Part shown: positions 24,201 through 33,711 of the stretch, in pieces | Layout: each line of letters begins with the position of its first letter | Position numbering within the stretch: the first letter of the stretch is position 1 | From: Morchella semilibera | Taxonomy: Eukaryota > Ascomycota > Pezizomycetes > Pezizales > Morchellaceae | DNA length: 64,000 bases | Reading direction: 5' to 3' | Assembly: GCA_009192285.1 (NCBI GenBank) | Contig: CM018604.1 | Location: 124,001-188,000, forward strand | Made by a program: the position numbers and the translations under genes | Notes under the pieces: generated by a model | Databases searched by the model: none | Seen by the model: only the letters and a program-made list of their open reading frames with translations | Told to the model about the DNA's origin: nothing

Positions 24201-26308
24201 CCAGATCTCCTACTCCTCCGTAACAGTACCCCTCATCTATCTGTACAAGTGTGGCTCTGTGCTTCTAGAGTGCTCTAGAGTAAGACCTTGCCATTATCTG
24301 AATGGTTGATTTTAAGCGAGGTTCAATTGATTACTCTAGTAGCAACTATGTCTATCTATCGAACGAGAAACCGGCCTTCTATCCCGCGGGCCATGATAGA
24401 GTATGTGTCTTCCATGGGGCTTCTCAACGGTATGTAGAGTAATCAGAGCGTTCTTCCATGCAAGTTACTCTCCTCTGACGTGTTCCCTTGCAGGATTCCA
24501 CGCATCAATAACCCACTAGCGAGTGTTTTTTTTTTTACCTGTGATATAAAAAATAGAGCCAAAGAAGTAGCTGGAAGAGAAATGTCGCGAGTTTGAGAGT
24601 TTCATCCATTCAAGGGATAGATCTCTAGGTTATGGTATGAAAAACTCTAGTACATGTAGTTATGGGGCTTACTAGGGTTATCGTAACCCGATGATGCTTT
24701 CTGTCACCGCAGGTCACTCGCCTTGATGTGAGACTCCAATCAATTTATATGTTCCTCTAAATCCCTAAATATGTACCAGTATTAATGCCCCTTAGTACCC
24801 ACGATAATATAACCAACCCTCTATGCTGTTGATAAGGGCCCACTTGGCCAGAGTAAACGGGAGCTTTCCGTCTCAAGCTGTCCACCGCACTGATGAGCGG
24901 ACACCAATAGGTGAGACCCTCGAGAGGGTTCGTGCGTCTGGGGATACCATCACGGCATTCATCAGCGACCCCACCTGGGCACAGCGACGAGATTAAGCAG
25001 TCGGAGAGAGCGCGTAGGTGCTGACAGCTAACACCGCCGAGCTATACATCCGAAACAGTAGCACTATATATTATTTCGGCTAGACATCTTGCAGCAGACC
25101 ACCTGACGGTGATGCCCGGAGGTGAACTATATTTGAGCACTAGTTTTGTGCGTCGTGGAATGGAGTATGGGTGGAAATGGTATACGACTGCGGTCTGTAA
25201 TAGCAGGTATGGCCTATCAGCAATTGAAAAGGTACGGAGAAGAACAAAAGAAGAAGTTTAAACCTACCTATACAGTGGAATCAATATTAATGGTTATCGT
25301 GAGTGGGTGTGAAATGCGCTGTAGGTCCGCTGCTGCTTAGGGAAAGGGGCGTTGTGTTACGAAGGTGTATTAACGAGGAAATCAGGCATACAAGCTTCAC
25401 CTATTGCCAGACCGCGGAGCCAATAAAAGGTTGTATTATGGGAAGCATTGGAGCTAAGCGGGATCGATGAATCGAGTCACTACATATAGTGAGAACTCGG
25501 GTACTAGCTTTACCTACCTCTAGAAAAGAGCCTTGACATGACAGGATTACTTTTTTCAGAGCAGGGCCTTCATCTGTTCGCGCCGCCCTGAGCACATATC
25601 TAACTGGGAATCCCAAGGACGCGGCACCCCACATCCATCTGAGACTGGGGACCGAGTGATGTTGCATGATTTAAATGCACCGAAGGCAGGTTGCAGGTTA
25701 CCACCGGCACGGAATCACCCTCTTTCTGTAAGTCCATGAGTAACCAAATCTCGCCTGTGCCTGTTGGATATGACCAAAACGCTTTGTGTTGTGCGAATGA
25801 CCAGCTACGGTACAGGGCCTGTGTAAATATCCTACTTTTTGAAAGTTTAAGCTGGCACACATCCTCTAGAGCCCATGCATCATGCTCCCCCCACCCTTCT
25901 CCCCATTACACCGCCATCTTGCATCACGCTCTCCCGCACATCTGCGAAAGACCCCCGAGTCTGCCCGCCCGGCCAGTTCAGTCATTCCTATTTATGAGAG
26001 CCGGGGAACCAACTCGGCAGTAGTGGGCGCTAATGAGTTTGACCTCGCACGAACTACCGGCAGTGAAACCATAGGTGAAGTTACGTACCTGCACTGTATA
26101 CATAGACCCCCGGGCCCACGAGGCCACATCCCCGCTTTCATACCCGCCACCCTTTCGCTTCCACTCGTACTGCCCGCCGTTTTGTTCGCTGGGCTAACTC
26201 TGTTTACTACCTAGTAGCTAGAGGATAAGTGTACTAAATTATAAACCAAACGACGGACACGGGACCCGAGAATCAAGGGGCCTGATGGTATAGGTAGGCG
26301 CATATACT
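21279..26308. other. Gene desert, 5 kb
   Basis: I found no supportable gene. It holds seven TACATGTA palindromes (21914, an overlapping pair at 21966 and 21972, 23910, 24006, 24054, 24651), a short GGGGTT-type repeat (about 21643-21666), a GA microsatellite near 23991-24003, and GC-richer stretches at 24880-25000 and 25570-26200 that may be old repeat remnants. A frame at 23449-23694 begins with a hydrophobic, signal-peptide-like segment but has no other support. Confidence 0.5.
23449..23694 (+). CDS. Doubtful small secreted protein
   Basis: An 81-residue frame whose first 19 residues (MIFNIFYSAFSFLFAAVLT) resemble a signal peptide, followed by a Pro/His/Arg-rich segment with no cysteine and no recognisable domain. 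It lies alone in a desert. I record it only because of the hydrophobic start; it may well be chance. Confidence 0.15.
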   Translation: MIFNIFYSAFSFLFAAVLTAPPDHSVPKGLPSQSRPVNVEYHPLPHLNLNQRLSHHYPPRPGKHTKSSLVRQRLAYVLFLS

Positions 26309-26407
26309 CGTCTACCAGGGTAAGAACCAGAAAATGCGAAAGGATTATTTGTATGGCAGGACGTTGACTTTGTCACTCGCACTTCCTGGTTCTTATGCTG
26401 GTAGACG
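26309..26407. mobile_element. Fold-back element, family A copy 1
   Basis: About 99 bp. The left arm reads CGTCTACCAGGGTAAGAACC and continues CAGAAAATGCG-like. The right arm is its near-perfect reverse complement, ending CTGGTAGACG. Arms are about 29 bp around a 40-bp loop. A second copy is at 28379-28467 and a single arm is near 61172. It is non-coding, probably a small non-autonomous DNA element. Confidence 0.65.
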
Positions 26408-26524
26408 GGTATGCATTCAGGAAACTTCCGGATCGCCATCCCAGTGTCTTCTGGAGAGTCTACCTTACAGCAAAAGACAGCTGCAAGCACCAAGAAGGTG
26501 AGCAAATGAGAGCCTAACAGAGTG

Positions 26525-26648
26525 ATCTGGCCAAACCCTGTTTTTCAAACTTTGAGCTCAAGTTTTGAGTCCTTGGCGGGATTTTCACACGAAAAACTAT
26601 CGCCAAGAACTAAATATCTAGATTCAGAGGTTGTTGGCCAAACCACTC
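26525..26648. mobile_element. Diverged fold-back element, family B copy 1
   Basis: Contains the inner inverted pair TCCTTGGCG / CGCCAAGAAC and GGCCAAACC motifs near both edges. It resembles the better-preserved copy at 28070-28176 in the order of its central motifs. Boundaries are approximate. Confidence 0.4.
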
Positions 26649-27078
26649 TAATAGCAGATATTGGTATCATGTTCAAGCGAGTAATTCTGCGTAAAACTAT
26701 AATATCTAGAGCTCTTCTCCGCGCAGCCCAGCCCAGCTCTTGCCTAAAGTAGAGGGTTCCGGAAAACCTCAAATTCTGCTGTAACCACATGCACAGTAAC
26801 GATAGAAGTTCAGAGGGTAGGGGTGTCTCCAATCCCTACAAATAATATCTAATGCAGTTAAACCCAAACAAACTAAGGGGTGTATTTGGCTATTGTCATT
26901 CCTCTTTTTACTTCCTACACTTTGACCACAGAAGTCACCTAGTCGGCCCCCCAGAATTTCTTGGTCTTGCCGGATCACTGAGTCTTCCCAGTAGATCCCC
27001 CACACAAGCATTATTCTGGGGAACCCTCTAATGGATTAAGGCTGCTCTTGAGACCTACAGTACTACGGGTGGGGTAAG

Positions 27079-27297
27079 TCTGTATCTGATAAGTTGTCGG
27101 GCCAAATTGCAACGAGGCACTTGAACCCTTTCTAGTAACCGTGATATAAACAGCGCAGGAAACTGAAGTATTGTTGCAAATTGTCATGCATGCCAAAGAC
27201 TACCACATGGACTTTCTAGGCGTTACATTCATCACGTTGCCATAAAGGGTTTAAGTGCCTCTGATTGAGAATTGGCCTGGCAACTTATCAGATAGAC
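27079..27297. mobile_element. Long-armed fold-back element, family C
   Basis: About 220 bp. The left side has GTATCTGATAAGTTGTCGGG followed by GAGGCACTTGAACCCTTT. The right side carries the reverse complements (AAAGGGTTTAAGTGCCTC and CAACTTATCAGATA). The arms are about 60-80 bp with scattered mismatches. No coding capacity. The outer ends and target duplication are not certain. Confidence 0.55.
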
Positions 27298-27609
27298 GGT
27301 GGTCGTGAGGACACAGCGAGAAGCGTGACAGCGGGTGCCTCCATACAGCCCCACGAGTATTCCGTAGCCTTTCGGCGGTGGATAGAGGCTACCCTAAATG
27401 AAAACATAAAGGTGATTGAAGCCCAAGCTAGGAAAGGCCGGATTGGGGAAATGCATATAAAATCATTGACAGCATGCCAAAGAGAGCTGCAGCAGCAGTA
27501 GGCCGGAGGTCATGAATATAGTTTAGAGGCCGGTCATAGTATCTATTCTGTATTTTGTTGTTTAGTTATACTACTTCTCCATCTCTACTTTCACCCTTTC
27601 CCGCGGGTG

Positions 27610-27718
27610 TACAGCGGTGGGTAATAAGTGATGGAACACAGTGATGGTAGAGCGCCACCAACATCTGGTGTTTGTACCACAGCTCAGGGCGTTCCATCAC
27701 TTATCACCCACCGCTGTA
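27610..27718. mobile_element. MITE related to the Tc1 element at 61351
   Basis: Between flanking TA dinucleotides, the 105-bp core begins CAGCGGTGGGTAATAAGT and ends with its inverted repeat (ACTTATCACCCACCGCTG). The arms are about 26 bp with one mismatch. The outer 18 bases match the terminal repeat of the Tc1/mariner element at 61351-62754, so this is a non-autonomous relative that such a transposase could have mobilised. The TA target duplication is visible on both sides. Confidence 0.8.
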
Positions 27719-28069
27719 CATACCACCCCGGCCGCCGTCTGCAGGAAGAAAAGGTCGGCGGAAAAAAATCCTTCACTACTAGTTTAGTATAATCAGGTAA
27801 ACGCGGTTGGTAGCCATGCTCGCACGGTTGCCCTTTTGCTACCGTGGAGTGGCATAGAAAATATCATACCTGCTGCCTCCCGGGCAGTAGATGCTGGTCT
27901 TTTTATTTGCCATTTTTTTTTCCTGTTGGCTTTTTATCTACAAGTATGTGACGTGACCGCCTCACATACTTGGCACGCCACACCTTACAAGCCGTGTCTC
28001 CGCTAAGCTTTACGTCTCCCACAACACGATTCACTAGCAGATATGGTTGTGGGTACGGTAATCACGGGA

Positions 28070-28176
28070 GCGTTTTGGCAACACCCAAATCTCAAATCTT
28101 GGGCTCTTGGCGCCCCGGGGCATCCACACCAAAAGCCGTCGCCAAGAACTAACTCAGAAGCTGGTTGCCAAAATGC
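28070..28176. mobile_element. Fold-back element, family B copy 2
   Basis: A 107-bp unit with terminal inverted repeats of about 14 bp (GCGTTTTGGCAAC at the left, GGTTGCCAAAATGC at the right) and an inner inverted pair CTCTTGGCG / CGCCAAGAAC. Non-coding. Shares its centre with the diverged copy at 26525-26648. Confidence 0.6.
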
Positions 28177-28378
28177 CCTAACGAAGGCTGTCCGAGTGAC
28201 AAGTGATGACCGAGACTGGCAGCTCCGTTTGTCATGGTCTGAGGTTTGTAGAATATTAAATCCCCACATCATGTTCGTAGAACATTAAATCCCTGCTACG
28301 GCCCCAACTTTAACTAAACCATGGGCTAGGGTTCCGACTCTGGCCGACGAAACCGGTTTGACGCCGGATTGCGCTCCT

Positions 28379-28467
28379 CGCTGTCCAGCACAAGAACCTG
28401 AAAATGCAACAGGGATGGTTTGTATGGAGAATTGTCTTTGCATTTCCAGGTTCTTATGTGGATAGCG
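28379..28467. mobile_element. Fold-back element, family A copy 2
   Basis: 89 bp. The left arm is CGCTGTCCAGCACAAGAACC followed by TGAAAATGCAA. The right arm is the inverted copy ending CCACATAAGAACC-complement and GATAGCG. The same loop core (GGTTTGTATGG) occurs in copy 1 as ATTTGTATGG. Same family as 26309-26407. Confidence 0.65.
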
Positions 28468-28689
28468 GGTATATTCAATTGCAAACAGGCGTAAATATAG
28501 AAATAGAAGAGTTTATTTGAAATCCAGCACCATTAAGCCACAGCTCTGCTATACAAACACCCCCTTGTCGTGTCGTTCATTAGAGGCCATCATAAGACGA
28601 AGAGAAAAACCAAATAAAAGAGTGAAAAAGAGTGCTTCCACCATCATTAAAAGAGACATCATAAAAGAAACATCATTAAAAACATCATG

Positions 28690-28840
28690 AAAAGAATGCT
28701 TCCATATAAGAACGCGTCCATAAAAGAATGCTTCCACAAAAGAATTTCCACAAAAGAATGCTCCCATAAAAGTTCCACAAAAGAATGCTCCCATAAAAGT
28801 TCCACAAAAGAATGCTTGCATAAAATTCCACCATCATTAA
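28690..28840. repeat. 27-bp tandem repeat next to the MARVEL-like gene
   Basis: Three adjacent units start at 28748, 28775 and 28802. The first two are identical 27-mers (CCACAAAAGAATGCTCCCAT plus AAAAGTT). Looser copies of AAAAGAATGCTTCC extend the array left to about 28690. It sits directly after the stop of the minus-strand gene, so it lies in that gene's 3' region. Confidence 0.7.
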
Positions 28841-28853
28841 AAAGTACACTCAT

Positions 28854-29354
28854 CTACCAGTACCTCCCCCTCCTCTCGACCACCGCGCTCCTCCCCCGCC
28901 TCCAAATCATAGCCGCCACCACGGCCGAAAAGAAGAAGAGCAGGACGTTGAGGATCCCCAGCGCCCACGCCGCCTTGTACATGCTGCACGTGCGGTCCCA
29001 CGTGAAGCCATAGTTAAAGTAGCCATTCCCGTTCCCGGCCCAGCCGTTGACGCAGTCCGTGTTCTCGGCCACCCGGCCCAGCAGGACCACGCCGGCAATC
29101 AGCACGCCAAAGAAGCACAGGTCCACCACGGCCACCCAGAGGTCCGTGAAGCGGCCGCGGTGGAAGAGGAACAGCGTGGCGAGCGCCCACACCGTTGCCA
29201 GCAGCGACACCACAAACAGGCACAGGATTGTGTCGGGGGCCACGGTGTCGGCCTCGTCGTACTGGTGCACAAAGTAGGCCAGGATGCCCCAGATGGGGAT
29301 CAGGGTGATGATCTGGAAGACGCGGAGGAGGAAGAAGGCGGTTCCGGCGAGCAT
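28854..29354 (-). CDS. MARVEL-like four-helix membrane protein
   Basis: A single-exon minus-strand frame. I chose the start MLAGTAFFLLRVFQ at 29354 because the open frame extends further only through non-ATG codons. The 166-residue product has four hydrophobic helices: about 10-30, 45-65, 75-95 and 128-150. A loop between helices 3 and 4 contains two cysteines (NTDCVNGW and RTCSMYKAAW), as in fungal MARVEL-domain proteins, where Trp/Cys in this loop are common. The C-terminus is Arg-rich and cytoplasmic. MARVEL proteins organise membrane domains and vesicle traffic; the specific role here is unknown. Coding GC is high compared with its flanks. A 27-bp tandem repeat follows the stop. Confidence 0.7.
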   Translation of the reverse strand: MLAGTAFFLLRVFQIITLIPIWGILAYFVHQYDEADTVAPDTILCLFVVSLLATVWALATLFLFHRGRFTDLWVAVVDLCFFGVLIAGVVLLGRVAENTDCVNGWAGNGNGYFNYGFTWDRTCSMYKAAWALGILNVLLFFFSAVVAAMIWRRGRSAVVERRGRYW

Positions 29355-30490
29355 GGCTGCGGTTGTGTGTAATGTATTATTTTTATAAAAGATTGGATTG
29401 ATTGGTACTTTATACAATTTTATAAAAGATTGATTCCAAACTCGATTGAGGCACCGAGAAGGGAACGTTGGATTGTAAGGGGTTTTTTTTTTTTTTGATA
29501 TTAGTCTTCCTGCTCTGCTGTGCTGTTCTGTACTCTACCGGGAAACTTCAATCCTTATATCCTCCCATCGATATATCTGCCCCCCCTTCCATCAATCCCC
29601 AAACAAGGCCTTCACCACCACCTCCCACAACCAAGTTTTCAGCAAGTATTCCATCCCATCCAATCGCCAGCCATCCTGGGATGAGGTGACGTGACGGTTG
29701 CCTCTGTCGTGCCAGCAGATCATCGCTGCGGGGGGGCATCCCGGCCATCGGGGGGTACATCTGGGTACTTGATAGAAGAGCTCCTTGCCTCAGGTACATA
29801 CTCTGATACTCGTACATACATTGTACCTTGCCTGGTACATACTCTGTCAGTACATGCAGTCACTACAGAGCGTATTCCCTGCTATTCACCCTTCACTGAA
29901 TTCCAGTTGTTGGTTGAAGAGACGCGAAACTGGTTGTTACTGCTCTTCCCTTCCCTTCCTTCCCTTGTGTTGTTGTTGCTGCTCTTCCCTTGTTACGTCA
30001 GGACTGCGATGACGTATGCCCTTCTTCTCCTCTTCGTCTTTCATCCAACCAATCAACACGCAGCTAACACCCATCAGAATACATGCAATTATCTACTGCA
30101 GGAAACCTGTTGGTGGTGAAACAGTGATAAGCTGTACTACCCTTGTGTTCTACTCTTCACTACCTATTGTTCCCTACATACTACTCTACTCCATCCCATG
30201 TGAGAGTGCTCGCGTGCTCAAAGGCCAGAATAGAACAAGAATGGAGACTTCACGATGTTTCTATGTACTCTAGATACTCCTCCCCCTTACCTCCCTTCCC
30301 TTCGCCTCCCTTCCCCCTCCCCCTCGTGGCTTCTCAATCATCACCGTGTCCACTGCCACCTGTCCTGCCCTCCAATTAGTAAATAGACAGTATCATGATC
30401 CCCTCACTCACTCCCACCCACTCACCCCTCATCACTCTGCACGCACCCTTACCGTAGCTGTATGTGTAGTATTGTAACATCACCACAGCC
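29355..30490. other. Divergent intergenic region
   Basis: Lies between the starts of the MARVEL-like gene and the orphan gene, so it probably holds both promoters. Pyrimidine-rich blocks (29940-30000, 30280-30345) are typical of fungal promoters on the plus strand. A poly-T run lies near 29483-29496. No gene seen. Confidence 0.5.
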
Positions 30491-31105
30491 ATGGACCCCC
30501 AAAAAACAATCCATGCCGTCCTCGTCCGCCGCACCCCCACCCCCGCCCGCCCAAAGTTCACCTTCCACGCCCACACCCTCCCAACCTCCGCCCTACACCC
30601 CGGCACCTTCTCCCCCCCACTCCCCTTCATCTCCCCGCTCTTCCCCCCCGGCCGCAGCCTCCGCATCCACTACACACACACACACACGCCCACCACCACC
30701 ACCACCACCAGCGCCCACCTGCCGCTCGAATTTGCCTCCTTCCTCTTTGGCTACCTCTCCAGCAACCTCCTGCAGCACCCGGCGCTGACGTCGGCGCTCA
30801 TCTTCTTCCGCGAGGACCTGCGCCCGCTGCAGCCGGCCCAGTGCCGCCTGCTGTGGGCCTACTGCGAGTGTCTGGTGCGCGCCGTCTACGCGGAGGTGCT
30901 TGTGGCGTGGCCGTGGGGCGGCGGGTGGCGCGAGGTGGTGGCGTGGATGGAGGCGCTGTGGAGGGGGTGGGCCCGCCTCGACGGCTGGTATGCTTGGGCG
31001 GGGTGGTACCGCAATGAGAAGCTGCTGAAGGGGAGGGAGGAGTGGAGGGGCGTGGCCTTGTGGAATGATGAGGGGCCGGCGGTCGGTAGCCGGAGGGGGG
31101 TTTAA
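30491..31105 (+). CDS. Hypothetical protein, Trp-rich C-terminal half
   Basis: A 204-residue intronless frame with a good start context (CACAGCCATGG). I do not recognise a family. Residues 1-75 are Pro/Thr/His-rich and probably disordered, with a low-complexity TH/TTTT stretch. Residues 76-180 look structured, with LEFASFLFGYLSSNLLQHPAL, CRLLWAYCECLVRAVYAEVLV and many Trp (about a dozen in the last 70 residues). The high GC and third-position bias match the neighbouring MARVEL-like gene, which supports a real gene. There is no signal peptide or clear transmembrane helix. Confidence 0.55.
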   Translation: MDPQKTIHAVLVRRTPTPARPKFTFHAHTLPTSALHPGTFSPPLPFISPLFPPGRSLRIHYTHTHTPTTTTTTSAHLPLEFASFLFGYLSSNLLQHPALTSALIFFREDLRPLQPAQCRLLWAYCECLVRAVYAEVLVAWPWGGGWREVVAWMEALWRGWARLDGWYAWAGWYRNEKLLKGREEWRGVALWNDEGPAVGSRRGV

Positions 31106-31794
31106 AAAAAAGGTTGTGCAGTGGTAATGATTGGTTGTGAAGAAGTGGCGCCGACTAACCAGAATAGAGAGAGAGAGAGTTAATACTAGTTTATTAGCAG
31201 TCGAGGGGTTTAACTATTAACTGCCTGTACTGCATGTATCCACCTTGTATATCCATCCTGTTTATTATTTTCCATCACCCTGTATCACTCGCTCCGTCAT
31301 CGATATTCCACAATACAATACGATGATCACTAATACCATCATCCTGATCCTACATTCGATCACTAATACTATCATCTTGATCTTACTTACACACTGGTAT
31401 ACTAACCGCTCACGTACCGATACCACACCCAGCCAATAGAACCATGTACACATTCATCACAGCACAGATGCGCGGAAATGATCGATTAGATTGTTCACCT
31501 ACATGTTGCTACGTACGTCCAAACTACATAAGTAGTATTTATCTAACCCACCACTCAATCCCATCCCATGCCATGAAATGTCATGTCATGACCCAACGTC
31601 AACGTCGAAGCGCAACATATACAAAGGAGACAACCACCACCCAGAACAAAGTAAAAAAAAAAAGAAATAAAAAAATAAAAAAAAAGGAACAAGTAGAATT
31701 GAATACAGAACTCTCCCATATTCCGGTCCCATACACCCATACCGGCCATCCAACACATTACGTCACATTACCTCCCCCGCGCAACCACGCGCGC
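31106..31794. other. Convergent intergenic region
   Basis: Spacer between the orphan gene and the 3' end of the MFS gene. It contains a partial repeat of TAATACCATCATCCTGATCC-like sequence (31330-31385) and an A-rich stretch at 31650-31685. No gene seen. Confidence 0.5.
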
Positions 31795-33711
31795 CTACAT
31801 CCTGGTCACGGCCTCGACCACGGCCTCGACCGGCAGCTCGACGTCCTCCGTACCCTTCGTAAAGCTATCCATCTTGATCTCATCCTCATCCAGAGTCTTT
31901 GCGTCGGCGGGGACATCGCCCTCGAGACTCTCTTCGTTGAGGAGGTCCGGGTTGATTCTGAGTGCGCCGCGCGGAATAAGGGTTGCGGCAAAGAGGATGG
32001 CGGAGAGCACAGTGAACTGGACACCGGCAATGTTGAAGAGGGCATCGTGCACATCGCCAGTCTTCTTGATAGTGCTGTCAATGTAGCGGCCGAGGGTAGG
32101 GGAGAGGATGGCGTAGATGATAATGTACGTGGAGTAGAGGAAAGCCTGCGTGTGTGTTAATTTTTATTCTAAGGGATGGTCGGGAGGGGGTGATGCATAC
32201 CATGACGGCACCGAGCGCAGAGACGTGCTTGCTTTCACTCTCCCTCCTAGCCAGACACGCTTGGATATAAGCAGCCAAGGACACATCACCGGCAGCCCAT
32301 CCAAACGAGACCGGCATGAATATGGCCGCGAGGGTCCAGGCGTAGTTGACATTGTTTGCTGGTGGGTAGTAGTGGGGGACGACCCAAACAATGAGCAGCA
32401 ACAGAGAATCGGCTCTGAGCCATGGGATGGGCGTGGGGACAAAGTCATTCAGGAAGAAGACGCCAAGGGCACCAAGCAGCTCACCAAAGTTGGAACCGCC
32501 AACGAGAATCTGGGAGTAAGCGGAGACCTTGAAGACCTGTTTTGCGATGATGGGTGCGATCCCTGATTCGAGGTATCTATGGCCGTAGAGTGCGATCGAG
32601 TATCTACATTACACTCACGTGTCAGTGGTAATGATAGTTTCGCCTGTTTTTACCCCCCATCAGGGGAAAAACGATTGAGGGGGAACAAACCCAAGCGGTA
32701 GCCACATAAACTTGCGCTCTGAGAAGATGATGACCGCACCGCGGTAGACGGACTCTCCAAAGTATTTGGCGCCGTGCCAGACCTGCATCAAGTAGTTGCT
32801 CCTCTCATACTCGTGGTCGGACTTGAACTCGAGGGCGGTGATGAAGCTCCAGATGATGCATGCGCAGGTGAAGAAGATTGGTGTCACAATGAACGAGTAG
32901 TTGTTTCCGAGACGAATGACCAAGTAAGTGGTCGCGAAAGCTCCACCGGTACCTGCAATCTCGTAGAAAACGTGGACGGTGGCATCCATACGACGAAGCT
33001 TGTTGACGTCTCCACCGACAATGTCACGGGGGATAACACGACGGATGAGCTCGACCATTCCATAGGCGATACCAGATGCCTATGGAGGATGAGAGTTAGT
33101 TGCGGAGATAATGAGGGGGGTGGGGAGGAGGAAGCGGTGCTTACACAGTAGATGGGGAAGAGAGCATTCGGGTTCCATTCACCGTAATAGGGCTTCTTCT
33201 CGCCTTTCTGCTTCATGCGTCCGCCGGTGGAGGCGTCAACAATGAGGAGGATGGCTGTAAGAAGACCAAAGAACATGACGGCGGCGGCGAGGACCGAGCG
33301 GGTAGGGAAGCGCCTAATGAGCGGAGCGATCAAGATGGAACCCACACACTATTATTTATTCACATTTACCATTATCAATTAGTATTCAATTTAATATGCT
33401 GACTACGTTTAGAGGCGAAGGGGGAGAAGGAACGAAGGGAGGGGAATTAAAAGTAAAGAATTCGAAAAGGAATCGAAAAGGAAGAAAGGCGGGCATACCT
33501 GGAAGGCTTGGTTAAGACCCTGCAAGATACCAAGCTTCTTATATGTTGAACCACCGGTGAAACGATCAGTAGCCAACGTAACGATGGAGCCGTTGAAGGC
33601 CTCGAGCCCGAGCTTATAGAACATAATTCCGAGGATGTAGATTAGGATATTCCTCCTCTCTGAGGGCGAGTAGGCGTTATAGATCTCACGCATCCTTGAT
33701 AGGAACCCCAT
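31795..33711 (-). CDS. Major facilitator superfamily transporter, substrate unknown
   Basis: Minus-strand gene with five exons (33711-33499, 33348-33145, 33079-32691, 32603-32201, 32145-31795), all GT-AG and in phase, giving 519 residues. It starts MGFLSRMREIYNAYSPSERR, then about twelve hydrophobic segments. Helix 1 contains GIMFYKLGLEAFNGS. The loop before helix 3 has LIRRFPTRSV, matching the basic MFS loop 2-3 position. The central loop carries KSDHEYERSNYLMQVWHG. The C-terminal tail is acidic (EESLEGDVPADAKTLDEDE). The resemblance is to unassigned fungal MFS proteins rather than to sugar or drug transporters. A TATATA stretch lies about 105 bases upstream. The TTG-initiated extension in the same frame upstream of 33711 is unlikely. 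Confidence 0.78.

Noticed and set aside
24885-24950. Hammerhead-ribozyme-like CTGATGAG followed by a GC hairpin
   Set aside because: The conserved GAAA after stem II is missing and no stem I/III pairing is evident.
27265-27501. A 78-codon frame overlapping the fold-back element C
   Set aside because: It starts inside the inverted repeat and matches no family I know; possibly an old transposase scrap, but unsupported.
28549-28853. Minus-strand frames with repeated FCGTFMGAF-like units
   Set aside because: They are translations of the 27-bp tandem repeat, not a protein family.
30462-30788. A Pro/Ser-rich frame overlapping the orphan gene
   Set aside because: It is an out-of-frame shadow of the coding region at 30491-31105 and purely low complexity.
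31444-32160. A 238-codon open frame on the plus strand
   Set aside because: It runs antisense to the last exon of the minus-strand MFS gene, has low-complexity Lys-rich sequence, and shows no domain.
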